Shown piece after piece: positions 10,640-21,100 of a stretch of 64,000 bases of DNA. The notes under the pieces were generated by a model. The model made no database searches and was not told the origin of the DNA. It was given only the letters and a program-made list of their open reading frames with translations. The translations under genes and the position numbers were made by a program. The stretch comes from Coniochaeta sp. PMI_546 (Eukaryota; Ascomycota; Sordariomycetes; Coniochaetales; Coniochaetaceae). Where the stretch lies: positions 248,001 through 312,000 of the forward strand of contig MU271145.1 in NCBI GenBank assembly GCA_021432605.1, written 5' to 3'. The first letter of the stretch is position 1. Each line of letters opens with the position of its first letter.

Positions 10640-12408
10640 TTATTCTCGCCTGACAGGTTTTATTACACAATGTAACGGGTTCTTATGCCAGAACCCCCAG
10701 ATCTTTTGACCATCCATCCAGTGCAAGTTCTCTTCCGTCAGAACAAGCTCAGCGTCGAACCGCCAGAGAACCCGAGCCAGAATGAGCCTCATCTCCGCCC
10801 AGGCCAAGTTCCTCCCGAGACAATTCCGTGGCCCGTAGGAAAATGGCTGCCAGCAACCGATGTTATCACCTTGCCCACCCTTGCCGCTCCCACTCTCGAG
10901 CCACCTCTCCGGACGGAACGCTGTGGCTTGCTTGAAATTTCTCTCGGAACGGTAGCAGGCAAGGTGATTCACGCCGACCAAGTACCCTTCCGGCACGAAT
11001 CGGCCGCCAATCACCTCGCCACCCGCGGGGACCCTGCGCGGAAACGTGATGGCGACCGGAGGATACAGTCGCAATGCCTCGTGAAGCACGGCATCCAGAA
11101 ACGGCAGCTTCAGAGCAGTGCTACCGCCCATCGTGATCTCAGACTCGGCAGCGAACGCGGCGCGCACCTCGTCTACGGCCCGGCGATGGGCCTCGGGATG
11201 GCGCAGGAGTAGATACGTCGCTCCCGCGAGGGCCGTCGCGGTGCCCTCGGATCCGGCGATCGTGATGGAAAAGGCGTTGGCGTACATCTCGGCCTCGGTC
11301 ATACCTACCTTGCTGTCACCGCCGCCGATGGCGTCGTCGCCGACGCCGTCCTCGAGGTGGCGCAGGATGTAGTGCCAGAAATCACGCCTCTCGGCGGTGG
11401 GCCCGCGGGCGATGCGCGCCCTCACGGTCTGCACGACGCGACGCATGTTCGCTGCTCTCGCGCCGGCGACGCCGCGCGGTTCCAGAAGAGACAACAGGGG
11501 TCGAAGAAACAAGATGCCGTAATAGCGCAGCATCTGATTTAGGGTGAGCTCGCGCGAACCGGCCTTGATACCCTCGACAAAGGGAGGAGCCGTGCCTGAA
11601 TCGAGACAACCGAAACTCTGGCCAAAAGCGAGGTCCCCAATGAGGTCGAAAGCTACCATTGATTTTGATCAGTATTTGAAAGCATCGATTCCTCGACCGC
11701 TCTCGAGATCTTTTCAGAGGAGGTGGGGGGGCTCACTGGAGAAGGTGTACCACTCGGCCATATCGACTGGTCCGGAGCGGCAATTATCTTCAAGCTGGGA
11801 GCAGAGCTTGGTGCAATATTTCTGCAGGAGTGGCTCCTGCTCCCGAAGCGCCTTCTCCGAAAATGCATGCGATAACAGCCGCCTCTGGCGCACATGCGTC
11901 TCACGGTCTGCCGTCATGATGTCTGTAGCGTTAAGCGTCAGTAATGATCCCGAACACGTAGATCGCACAGATGGCCTGACTCTGGACTCCACTCGGGGTG
12001 AGAAGTGAAAAGTTGGGATCTTTCGCCATTTCGACTGATCTCTGCCCGTATATTGTCTTCCAAGCTCCTTCCGTCACATACGACAGCTCGTCCGGTGCAA
12101 CTCGGACGACGGGACCATATTTCTCGTGGAGCTCCAAGAGACGGTGGTTTAATTTGCCCCTGTACTGGTTCCAACACCATGGAAGGCGTGACGCTGCCCA
12201 TATCTTGGGGCCAGGATAACTACTGAGTGCATGAAAGAAGATATTTCTGGTGAAGTAGGCACATATCTTTAAGGTCAGGATTCATGGGCGCCGCTGTTAG
12301 CCGTTGTGATTGACAGTATTCGACACTGAGACTTACAAAAAGGATAGACGCCCAAACAACTGCTCGACCTGGCGAGATATCTTTCACTACAATTGACCCG
12401 GGATCCAT
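10640..12408 (-). CDS. Cytochrome P450 monooxygenase (P450-2)
   Basis: Four exons on the minus strand (12408-12337, 12266-11969, 11922-11737, 11652-10640) encode 522 aa. As in P450-1, a short first exon encodes an N-terminal anchor and its intron is phase 0. Landmarks are SSYPGPKIWAASRLP after the anchor, KYGPVVRVAPDELSY, the I-helix AGSEGTAT, the ExxR region HEALRLYPP, FRPERW, and the haem loop FSYGPRNCLGRN with Cys 463. The exon 3/4 join restores the WYTFSTFDLIGDLAFG segment. The gene is related to P450-1 but clearly diverged. Its promoter is shared with the FAD monooxygenase and holds a TCGG-N3-CCGA palindrome 234 bp upstream of the ATG. It probably hydroxylates or otherwise oxidises the polyketide; the substrate is unknown. 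Confidence 0.92.
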
Positions 12409-12983
12409 GATCTGAGGATTTTGACCTGGATTTCTAAGTCTCATCAAATCATAGCGGTTGTAGATATCTTTACAGGACACTAAGTGAGTGTTGACTCTCC
12501 AACACTCCCAGACGCCTCGAAAGTCTCAGTGCCGTCTGATGCCACACCAGTGACCAAGAGATCCAGCAAGTCGTTAGCAAGCGTGACTAGTGACCACCTG
12601 AGAGCTAGATTTCATTTTGGTATTGTACACGATATCCTGATTCGGCGCCCGAAGTTCGCATTCCGGAATCCGGGCTCCGAGCCACAATGGTGCCAGAGCC
12701 CGGCCAATCAGACAACCACGGCGGCGGCACTCTGATGCTTTTTCGTAGGTTCGGTCCCAAGGACAAACAACATGTTTCGGCTCGCGGCAACTGAGAACTC
12801 ACTAAGTACGTTGATTGTATACGTAGAATAAGCAGAAAATTTGGTTATGTGAAATCGAAGCAAGTCATCCATTTGCCTCTGAGCTGTCGTCACATCTGTC
12901 TAATTGCCTGATGCAAACTGTTGTGAATTTCGCCCACTTTAGCGTTTCTCATAATCACCATCTTTACACTTGAACTGCCGAAA
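12409..12983. other. Shared divergent promoter, P450-2 / FAD monooxygenase
   Basis: A 575-bp bidirectional promoter with no gene. It contains the palindrome at 12642-12652 and, just beside it, a second perfect palindrome ATTCCGGAAT at 12660-12669. Confidence 0.6.
12642..12652. promoter_or_regulatory. Palindrome TCGG-CGC-CCGA, candidate Zn2Cys6 operator
   Basis: The site is TCGGCGCCCGA and extends to TTCGGCGCCCGAA, with symmetric 5-bp arms. It lies 234 bp from the P450-2 start and about 330 bp from the FAD monooxygenase start. An inverted CGG/CCG pair with a 3-bp spacer is a classic shape for a Zn2Cys6 homodimer site. Confidence 0.65.
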
Positions 12984-14629
12984 ATGAGCTGCTCGAAAGA
13001 CAACCATGTCATTGTCATCGGTGCCGGTAAGTCACAAGCCACGCTGGTTCATACGACCTGGTGTTGTCGAAATGAGTACTCAGACTTACTATTCTTCGCT
13101 TAACTCTCAGGGATCACCGGACTCATTACCTGCCAAGGTCTGAAGAAGGTGGGATTCATTGACACATGTGCTCCTTAGACTGATGTCGCGTTCTAACAAA
13201 ATGTCCCCCTCAGGCTGGAATTCCGTATTCTATATTCGAAAAGGAGGTCGCTCTCAACTACCGTAGCAATGAATGGACCATGGCGATACACTGGGCCCTC
13301 CCTCTGCTGAAGGAGATCCTGCCCGAGGAGCTCTTTGCAAAAATGTCACAAATTGCATGCAATCCGACCGTCGGCATTCACTCGGGTCTCTACCCCATCA
13401 TCAAGGGCGAAACAGGGGAGTTGATCACCGGTGTGCCATATGAGAATGGGTTGCGTGTCCCGCGTAGCAAGATGCGGGCACTGTGCGCTGAGGGCATAGA
13501 CGTGCAGGTAAGCCAATGAATACCGATCATGCGGCAGCGTAATTAGGGGGTTGTTTTCAAGATACCCGTGTGAACTCTATTAGCTCATCATATCCCTTTT
13601 TTGTGACCTAGTACGGTAAATGTCTTACGGACGTCGCCTTCAACGAGAGCGGCCAAGGCGTCGTCGCCACCTTCTCCGACGGGACTCTCGTCGCCGGTAC
13701 CATGATCATCGGAGCGGACGGCCCCAGGTCGAAGATTCGTGAAATCGCCATGGGAGGCGCCGAAAAGGCCGCCGTCACTAAGTTTCCCATCTTTCATACC
13801 AACATGACGGTCTGTTATGGCGACGCGAAGAAGGCGAGATTCGTGCGGCAGCAATACCCAACCAGCTACCTTGCTCTGAGCGAGAGATCGTTCCACGCTT
13901 TCCAGTCAAGTGGGTTCATTTCTGATACAAATCTACTTTAACTACGGAACTGCTTGTTGACCCGACCTCGACTTATGCGCTAACCAAATATGCAGTCTCG
14001 AGTATGCCCGAAGGACCTGACCATCCAGAATCATGGGTCTTTCATATGGCCATGGCCTGGATGGGTGAGGTCGATAAGTCGCTTAGCTACAAGGACCGAC
14101 TAGCACTTATCAAAGAACGCGCCAAGGGCCTTGGGGAGCCAGCTCGCTCGGCCTTCATGTGGCTGCCCGATGATACCGAAGTGCACAAGGCGGACATCAG
14201 CTACTGGGTATCCCAACCCTGGAGCAACCGCGGTGGGAGACTGACACTTGTCGGTGATGCGGCTCATCCAATGCCACCATGTTAGTCGCGTCGACTCCAT
14301 TTCGGTCTGAGATATGCCTCTTGCGAGAACTCTACTGACTGTTCCCAGATCGCGGGCAGGGACTAAATCACTGCATATGCGACGTTTCGCACCTCCTTGA
14401 GGGTCTCAGTAGCGTACACAACGGTGAAAAGGCTCTCGCGGATGTCGTGGACGCATACGAGAAGGAAATGATCCCTCGTGGGAGAGAAGAGGTTACCTGC
14501 TCGGTAGAGAATGGATTCATGCTCCACGATTGGAGCAAGATCCAGCAGAGTCCCGTTTTCCAGCGTGGATTCAAGCCCATGGATGGTCATGCAAGCGAAA
14601 AGAAGGAAGAGGTGCTGGTTGAGAATTGA
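12984..14629 (+). CDS. FAD-dependent monooxygenase (group A, aromatic hydroxylase type)
   Basis: Six exons (12984-13026, 13111-13148, 13214-13507, 13612-13909, 13996-14280, 14349-14629) encode 412 aa. The N-terminal dinucleotide-binding motif VIVIGAGITGL is split by the first intron. The DG motif is MIIGADGPRSKIRE, and the second FAD motif is LVGDAAHPMPPYRGQGLNH, split by the last intron. These define the PF01494-type hydroxylases that use NAD(P)H and O2 to hydroxylate or oxidatively rearrange phenolic substrates. There is no signal peptide or membrane segment, so it is probably cytosolic. It is divergent from P450-2, with a shared palindrome-bearing promoter. In this setting it most likely oxidises the aromatic polyketide or a shunt of it; the position attacked is unknown. 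Confidence 0.92.
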
Positions 14630-15211
14630 CAGGTCTAAATGTAGAGACACGCAGGCAGCTAATAGAGCTCGAGCGTTGCGCCCCAGACCGAACAGCACTA
14701 CATGTGCACTAGAAATCATAACTTCCTGTTTCACGATGGATCAAATAACGTGCGAAACGAATAAACTTTCGTAGTCATTGATTAAAAAGGGGTTTAAGGG
14801 GACCTCATTCTACTCTTTAGCTATTCATTCGACGGGATTATTAGCTCTGCCACCTTTTGATAACCAGACTCTAAGTTCTCTTGTTAACCTCTACTCTGCA
14901 GCTTCTTGGACTTGTCATGATTTCAGGAAGTACTGGGTGAAGGAATATATATATATATATATGGACATTTCGGAATGATCGCCCCTGCACTGTGAAAAGT
15001 AGGACTGACCCCGCAGCTCGGCAGGGATGAGTCCATCTGAGCATGCTAACGAGGCCTTTGTTCCGTAAGCTGCTAGAGCTCGGGCGCCGAGTCACATATG
15101 GGTGAAGTTAATAACAGGTTGGCACGTGGCAACCCACGAGGGGACATTGTACCGCTATAAACGTCTTACTCGAAAGGTGACTCGATAGCGTCAATACAAA
15201 CCTTACCCTAC
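14630..15211. other. Intergenic, promoter of the OMT-like gene
   Basis: No gene seen. There is an (AT)n tract at about 14945-14962 and a cluster palindrome at 15080-15090. Confidence 0.55.
15080..15090. promoter_or_regulatory. Palindrome TCGG-GCG-CCGA, candidate operator
   Basis: TCGGGCGCCGA, extending to CTCGGGCGCCGAG. It lies about 122 bp upstream of the OMT-like gene's ATG at 15212. Confidence 0.65.
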
Positions 15212-16961
15212 ATGCTTACGGGAAGACCAATCACATCATCCCCTGATCCGTCCTCCACATTGAACGAAACCATGGTCTCTTCAGGAGGAGACCCCCTTCT
15301 GCAAACGGCTCAGGCCATCGTGACCGAGTCATCCCGCCTCGCCAAACTTCTTTCAGACAGATCCATTGCGCCGCCGAGTCTCAGCGTCGGCGCAAGCTGC
15401 GAGCTGTGGACCGCTCACGATGGGGAGATGGAGGCCATCCGATCCGCTCTCCTCGGCCTCACGCAGCGGCTTGACATGCTCGTCCAGGGCCCGCACGACT
15501 TCCTGCACGAGTACGTTTCACTGAACTGGGAGTACGGGGCGCTTTACACGCTGCTCCAGTTCGACGTGCTGGAGAAGATGCCGCTGGACGGCACTTCCGT
15601 GCCAGTCTCCGTTCTAGCCCAAGAAACTGGCCTACCGTCTGAGAAACTACGACCGATGTGCCGACTGGTTGCCTGTGCAGGTATTCTGAGACAGATGGAG
15701 AATGACTGCTTTGCGCACACGGTCATCTCAGAGGAATTGGTCAGGGACCGAGGATTTAAGTCCTTCGCTGGATTTCAGTAAGGCGGGCAGCCGGAGAAGC
15801 GTTTTGTGTCGCGGTGTAGCTAATAGCTCCTCTTCAACGTTTTCAGGCTGTTCGAGACCAGAGTTGCAAACGCACACTTGGCTGACTCGTTGAAGAAGCC
15901 AAATCCATTTTGGACAGGACAAGCGGCATTCGACTACGCGTAAGTGCGAACGAGATCATCAGGTGTCCCCAAGTTCCGTGGACAGGAGCTAAGCGACATA
16001 TGCAGATGGGGAATGCCCATGTACGAGTGGCACAGGAAACACCCAGACAAGGGCAAGCGGTTTGGCGAAGCCATGGAGAGCGTGTCCCAGAGTAAGACAT
16101 TCTCTCAATTACCATCTCATGCTGCCTCACGGCATCCAAACGGCTGACGAAGAGACCTCAAAAAGCGTTGGACCCAGCCAACAGCATGATTATCGATTTC
16201 CTCGCCCAACGTGAAGACATGACAAGCACCAGCGACAAGAGCAGCAAGAATGGTAAAGCACTCCTCATCGACGTATCGGGTAAGGCGACGTCTTTGTGCC
16301 GCAGGCTCGCCACCATCTTCCCAAATATGCAGTTTGAGTTCCAGTATGACTCCCAGAATCGATTGAGACATCTGGAGCAGGCCGTTCCGCCCGAGTTAGC
16401 CTGTCGCGTCACCTTCCGTGAACAGGGCGAACACGCAGCCCCATACTCGCAGCAGATAGAGGAGCTCGACAGCGAACGGGCCCCTACGATATTCCTCGTC
16501 CATACCTCGCTCTGGAGCCTCGATGACAACGCTTGCATTGAAACACTACGGGAGTTTGTCCCCGCATTGCGGCACCGTAGCCGGCCGCTCTTGGTGATCA
16601 GCGACCTGGTGTCGCCGGCGTGGGGTAGCTTTGAGCCGCATGTGGAACGGGCGTATCGACGCCGGGACGTTGCGCTGATGACGATGCATAACGCCAAGCA
16701 GCGGACAGCGAAGGAATGGGACAACCTGATCCGCGAGGCGTGTTCGACATTCAAGGTGAGGGAAAATCGACTCAGAGCACGGGTTATTCTTTGTTTCCTG
16801 TCGCTCAAATAAGGAATACGTTTTCCTTTGGTGTATGGAGTGAACTGACCACGTTTTAGGTCACTTACAGCGAGAGATGCTCCTCGCATAGCTGCCGCGG
16901 TCTGTGGGTGATCCAAATGGCAGAAGGAGACGAAGATCCGGTGGACGGAGTGAAGTACTGA
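15212..16961 (+). CDS. O-methyltransferase-like protein with degenerate SAM motif
   Basis: Five exons (15212-15777, 15847-15939, 16006-16091, 16166-16755, 16860-16961) encode 478 aa. An in-frame ATG at 15272 is an alternative start. The N-terminal half (about residues 100-240) matches the dimerisation/winged-helix region of fungal cluster O-methyltransferases, including LFETRVANAHLADSL and WGMPMYEWHRKHPDKGKRF. The catalytic half is eroded. The expected glycine-rich SAM motif (VDVGGGxG) reads LLIDVSGKATSLC, and the region that normally holds the catalytic HDW reads TSLWSLDDNAC with no His. I infer that it is not a working methyltransferase. A regulatory or scaffolding role is possible, as known for the methyltransferase-like AflS/AflJ co-regulators of polyketide clusters. 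It lies between the FAD monooxygenase and EthD/PKS genes and carries a palindrome upstream. Confidence 0.85.
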
Positions 16962-17063
16962 ATGGGCCATATGGTTTTGATACGTAGCTACCTGGGACTA
17001 TGCTGATATCTACCATTGGTTTGATGATGATATGAGCATGTAAGTCTACAAGAGACGCGTGTA

Positions 17064-17556
17064 TCACGCTGACACTACTTTGCCATCCGTGACGTGCACC
17101 TCGAACCAACCCGTTACAAACCTAGTTCTGCCACCGTCGGCGAAATTCTGATGATCCGGCCCAACAACATTGACAAAGTGCGGGTCATGTCGCACACGTA
17201 GATAGTCTTCGATGTCCTTGAAGACTATTTGAACAACCGTGTGGCAGTCTGATTGAGACTCAGCTGGCACACCCGGGTGCGTCAGATCGAGAAGACGGCG
17301 CGTCTCGGGTGTGTTGTGTTGCTTTTGAGAGGTGGTCAGTGGTGAGCCCTTTGAAAAGGCAAGAAGAGAGCCAGAGCGGCGGGGTGTTGGTCATAAGCAC
17401 CATAGTGTAGGACACGATGTCTTCCTTGGCAAGCAGGGCCTTGAGGTGGCCAGCATGATTTTTGCTGACGTACTCATGGTACTCGGCCTCGTCCATGCCT
17501 TCTTTCTTGTAGCCAAAGATTGTGATGGAGTAGAGTTTATGAGGTTCGGTTGACAT
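17064..17556 (-). CDS. EthD-domain protein (dehydratase/decarboxylase type)
   Basis: Two exons on the minus strand (17556-17401 and 17321-17064) encode 137 aa, normal for a single-domain EthD protein (PF07110). The core contains [30 protein letters not shown] and, after the intron, [25 protein letters not shown] and GPDHQNFAD. The intron donor (GTGCTT) is weak, but the join restores a continuous EthD fold. Members beside non-reducing PKS genes are small dimeric ferredoxin-like enzymes that dehydrate or decarboxylate freshly released aromatic polyketides, as in naphthopyrone or anthrone pathways. The gene is divergent from the PKS and shares a palindrome-containing promoter with it. This tight pairing suggests it acts directly on the PKS product. 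Dehydratase versus decarboxylase activity cannot be told from sequence. Confidence 0.87.
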
Positions 17557-18144
17557 TTTGATAATTATGCTCAAGCTAGGGCCAAAGATGAACGTTGCTT
17601 GTTGCTACGACGAAGAGAAAATGAGATCGGAGGATCGGTATCTGACTGAGTTTAGGGACATATGGCGAATGTCGGGTCAATTACTCGTTGACTATGGGCC
17701 GAGAAGACGTTCCTCACTCTTAAGGTGTTGTAGTGTAGGTAGGCGTGGGGAAGGCAGACAGAGCAACGGTTCCCGATGTGCTACACGGAACGTTGTCAGC
17801 AGCAGTAGAGGCGAGGGGCTGGTCTGCGGCGGTCGACTTTGGCAGCTATTGTCGCGGCTTGCTTACTCCTGGTGCTCGGGACGTCGAGATGCAGCAGATT
17901 TGCCCTCGGAGTACGGCGCCCGAGTTAGATAGGGTGATCCACAGGACCATTGTTTGGTATGCCCCTGGACCGGTCGAGACAAGCTGGCTAAGTAATGGTA
18001 ACCGCCGTCGATACGCCGAATGACACAGCTTGACATATCTGGATTGTTTTCTATAGTTGACAGCAGTAACAGTAGGCAAATCCCAACACTCCATCTAGTA
18101 GTGCTCAACGCGACTACTCGACTGGAGGAGACGACACAAACATT
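17557..18144. other. Shared divergent promoter, EthD / PKS
   Basis: A 588-bp bidirectional promoter without a gene. It carries ACGGCGCCCGA at 17913-17923, one mismatch from the cluster palindrome, preceded by an extra CTCGG half-site at about 17905. Confidence 0.6.
17913..17923. promoter_or_regulatory. Near-palindrome ACGG-CGC-CCGA, candidate operator
   Basis: It shares the 10-mer CGGCGCCCGA with the P450-2/FAD monooxygenase site. It lies about 222 bp upstream of the PKS ATG and 357 bp upstream of the EthD ATG. The first base differs from the consensus (A for T). Confidence 0.55.
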
Positions 18145-21100
18145 ATGGCACTCTCGCCAGGAGAGCGCATAGGGCCCCCATACCGAATACTCTTGTTTGG
18201 TGATCTGAGCACGAATCATTTCGAGGAGCAATTACGCCAACTGCTTCATGTCAAGTCAAACCCTTTGCTGCGTGACTTCTTTGATCGGGTGGGCTTTGCC
18301 TTTCGAAGGTTGCTGGGAACACTCCCCGCTCACCAGCAGAGCCTCTTCCCGCGTTTCACAACCCTCGTTGACCTACTTGCCAGACTGGGCGAGACTGATG
18401 GAACAACAGTTCTGTCATTCTTCCTGCTGAGTGTGTACGAGGTTGCTCAATTCATCGTGTGAGTGAGAGAGACTTGTCCTTGCGCGTGCTACTCATCCCA
18501 TCTCATCCGCCGATCTGCTGATCTCATGTTCCGAAAAATGTAGACACTTCGGAGAGGGATCCAGACAGTACCCGACACCGGGTAGCACCTGTATCATTAG
18601 TCCCTGCACCGGTGGATTTGCCGCTGCGGCTGTCAGCTGCTCACAAACGATATCCGATCTGGTGCCCATCGCAACAGAGGCAGTTCTAGCCGCCTTCAGA
18701 ACAGCACTTCGGTCCTATCTCGTCGGTCAGTCCTTCTCTGAGTCTCGACCAGGCTCACGCGGGTCATGGTCAGTGGCTCTCTCCCCTAAGAATGGCTTGG
18801 GAGTCGAGGAGGTGCTTGCCGCATACGCAAATTCTCATGTAAGAGTGCAACAATCTCCTCTTATCGAGTCCGTCGAACCTGAATTCACTGGCTGACGAGA
18901 CTGTTACACTAGGCAGGGGGAAGAGACTCGACCACATGGGTCGCTGCTGTTGCCCCTAGCGGAGTGACGACCTTGAGTGGACCACCATCTACCTTGGACG
19001 GCTTTATCGCAGCATCAGGAGAGCGCCTCAAGTCCAGGTTCTTGGATATCGGCTCACCCTACCATGCTCCACATCTGTTCGACTACGGAGACATCGAGGA
19101 CGTCTTGGGCCAGGTTTGCGTCCAGACGGTAGCCCCATACAAGCCCAGAATCCCATTGCTCTCATCTGCGTCGGGCCAGCCCATCGCCGCGGAAGACTTC
19201 ACTGGTCTTCTTCGAGCTGTAGTTGAAGAGACTTTAAGAGCACCAATCAAATGGGACTCGATACTGACTTCCTGTCGCACCCTCTTCAAAGAAACTCGCA
19301 TTCGAGAATGCCGGATCACTTCATTCTCCTGCAATGCGTCCTCCATGGTCTCAGGGACTTTGGCCAAGGAGCTGGGTATTGAGGTGACCGTGGAGGAGAC
19401 TGCTCACCAAACACGCACCACATTCGATCAACCTACCGGTCGCTTTGACCAGTCTAAGATCGCCATCGTCGGCTACTCGGGCCGGTTCCCGTCAGCCGCT
19501 TCCAATGAAGAGTTCTGGGAACTGCTGCGTGCCGGACGAGACGTCCATCGAGAGATCCCGCCAGACCGGTTCAACTGGAGGACGCACTACGATCCCACGG
19601 GCAAGAAAAAGAACACAAGTCGAGTCAAACATGGCTGTTTCATCGACGAGCCTGGTCTCTTCGATGCGAGGTTCTTCAACATCTCGCCGCGCGAGGCTGA
19701 GAACATGGATCCGGCACAGCGGCTGGCCATTATGACGGCCTACGAGGCCATGGAGATGGCAGGCATGGTGCGCAATCGTACGCCGAGCACGCAGCAAGAT
19801 CGCGTCGGAGTCTTCTTTGGCACGACGAGCGATGACTGGCGAGAGGTAAACAGCGGGCAAAACGTCGACACGTACTTCATCCCTGGAGGAAATCGAGCTT
19901 TTGTCCCCGGCCGTATTAGGTGAGTATCACATATCTGGGCCCTTCTCCTCTCCCGACAGAGGTGCTGACAATGACTCCCTTGCTCCATATAGTTACTTCT
20001 TCCGCTTCTCTGGTCCCAGTCTCAGCATTGATACTGCATGTTCTTCAAGCTTCGCAGCGATCCAGGCGGCCTGTGGCTACCTGTGGCGTGGGGAGTGCGA
20101 CACCACCATCGCTGGCGGCACCAATGTTCTCACCAATCCGGACAATTTCGCCGGGTTAGACCGGGGACACTTTCTGTCAACAACTGGTAAGACACATCAT
20201 TATTTTGCTGCATATACTCTTTGGAAATATCTTGATTGACTCGGTCTTTCCAGGGAACTGCAATGCCTTTGACGACGGAGCGGACGGCTACTGTCGCTCT
20301 GATGCGGTGGGAAGCGTCATACTGAAAAGACTCGAAGACGCCGAGGCGGACAACGACCCCATCTTCGGCGTCATTTCAGGGACTAACACCAACCACTGCG
20401 GGCAGACAGACAGCATCACACGCCCTCACGAGGGCGACCAATCGAGCGTTTTCAGGCGCATAATTCGCTATGCGAACGTTGACCCGCTCGATGTGAGCTA
20501 CGTCGAGATGCACGGCACCGGCACCCAGGCTGGGGATGCCACAGAGATGAACTCGGTTCTGTCGGTATTCGTACCGAAGCAGCGTCCGAGGATGAGCATG
20601 CAACCACCACGACCTCTGTATCTCGGGTCTGCTAAGGCAAACGTTGGGCATGCTGAATCGGCGTCGGGCGTGCTTTCGCTGATTAAGGTGCTGCTCATGA
20701 TGAAGCATAGCGAGATACCGCCCCACTGCGGTATCAAGACGCGCATCAACCACAACTACCCGCTGGACCTGGCAGAGCGAGGCGTGTTCATCGCACCGAG
20801 GCCGACCCCGTGGCGGCGGAGCGACGCTGGGTCGGGTAAGCGAGCAGTGTTCCTGAACAACTTCAGTGCCGCAGGAGGTAACACGGCAATCCTGCTGGAA
20901 GACGCGCCCGTCAAGAGAACGACTGATGCCCTCCCTGCGAGCCAGGTTGATGGTCGCTCTGTCCATATTGTCACAGTGACGGGAAAGACGGCCAAATCGC
21001 TTAGTGCGAACATCAACCTGCTCTCCCGTTGGCTTGAGGAAAATTCCTCGGTAGCGCTTCCGGCTCTGTCGTACACCACAACGGCCCGCCGAATGCATCA

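Noticed and set aside
10685-11212. Long plus-strand frames over the P450-2 locus
   Set aside because: They are antisense to clearly coding P450 exons with intact motifs on the minus strand.
14945-14962. (AT)n tract as a functional element
   Set aside because: A short dinucleotide microsatellite, common in fungal intergenic DNA, with no partner or conservation seen.
16158-16970. 270-residue minus-strand frame opposite the OMT-like gene
   Set aside because: It is antisense to exons that carry O-methyltransferase-like sequence; the translation is Arg/Ser-rich with no motif.
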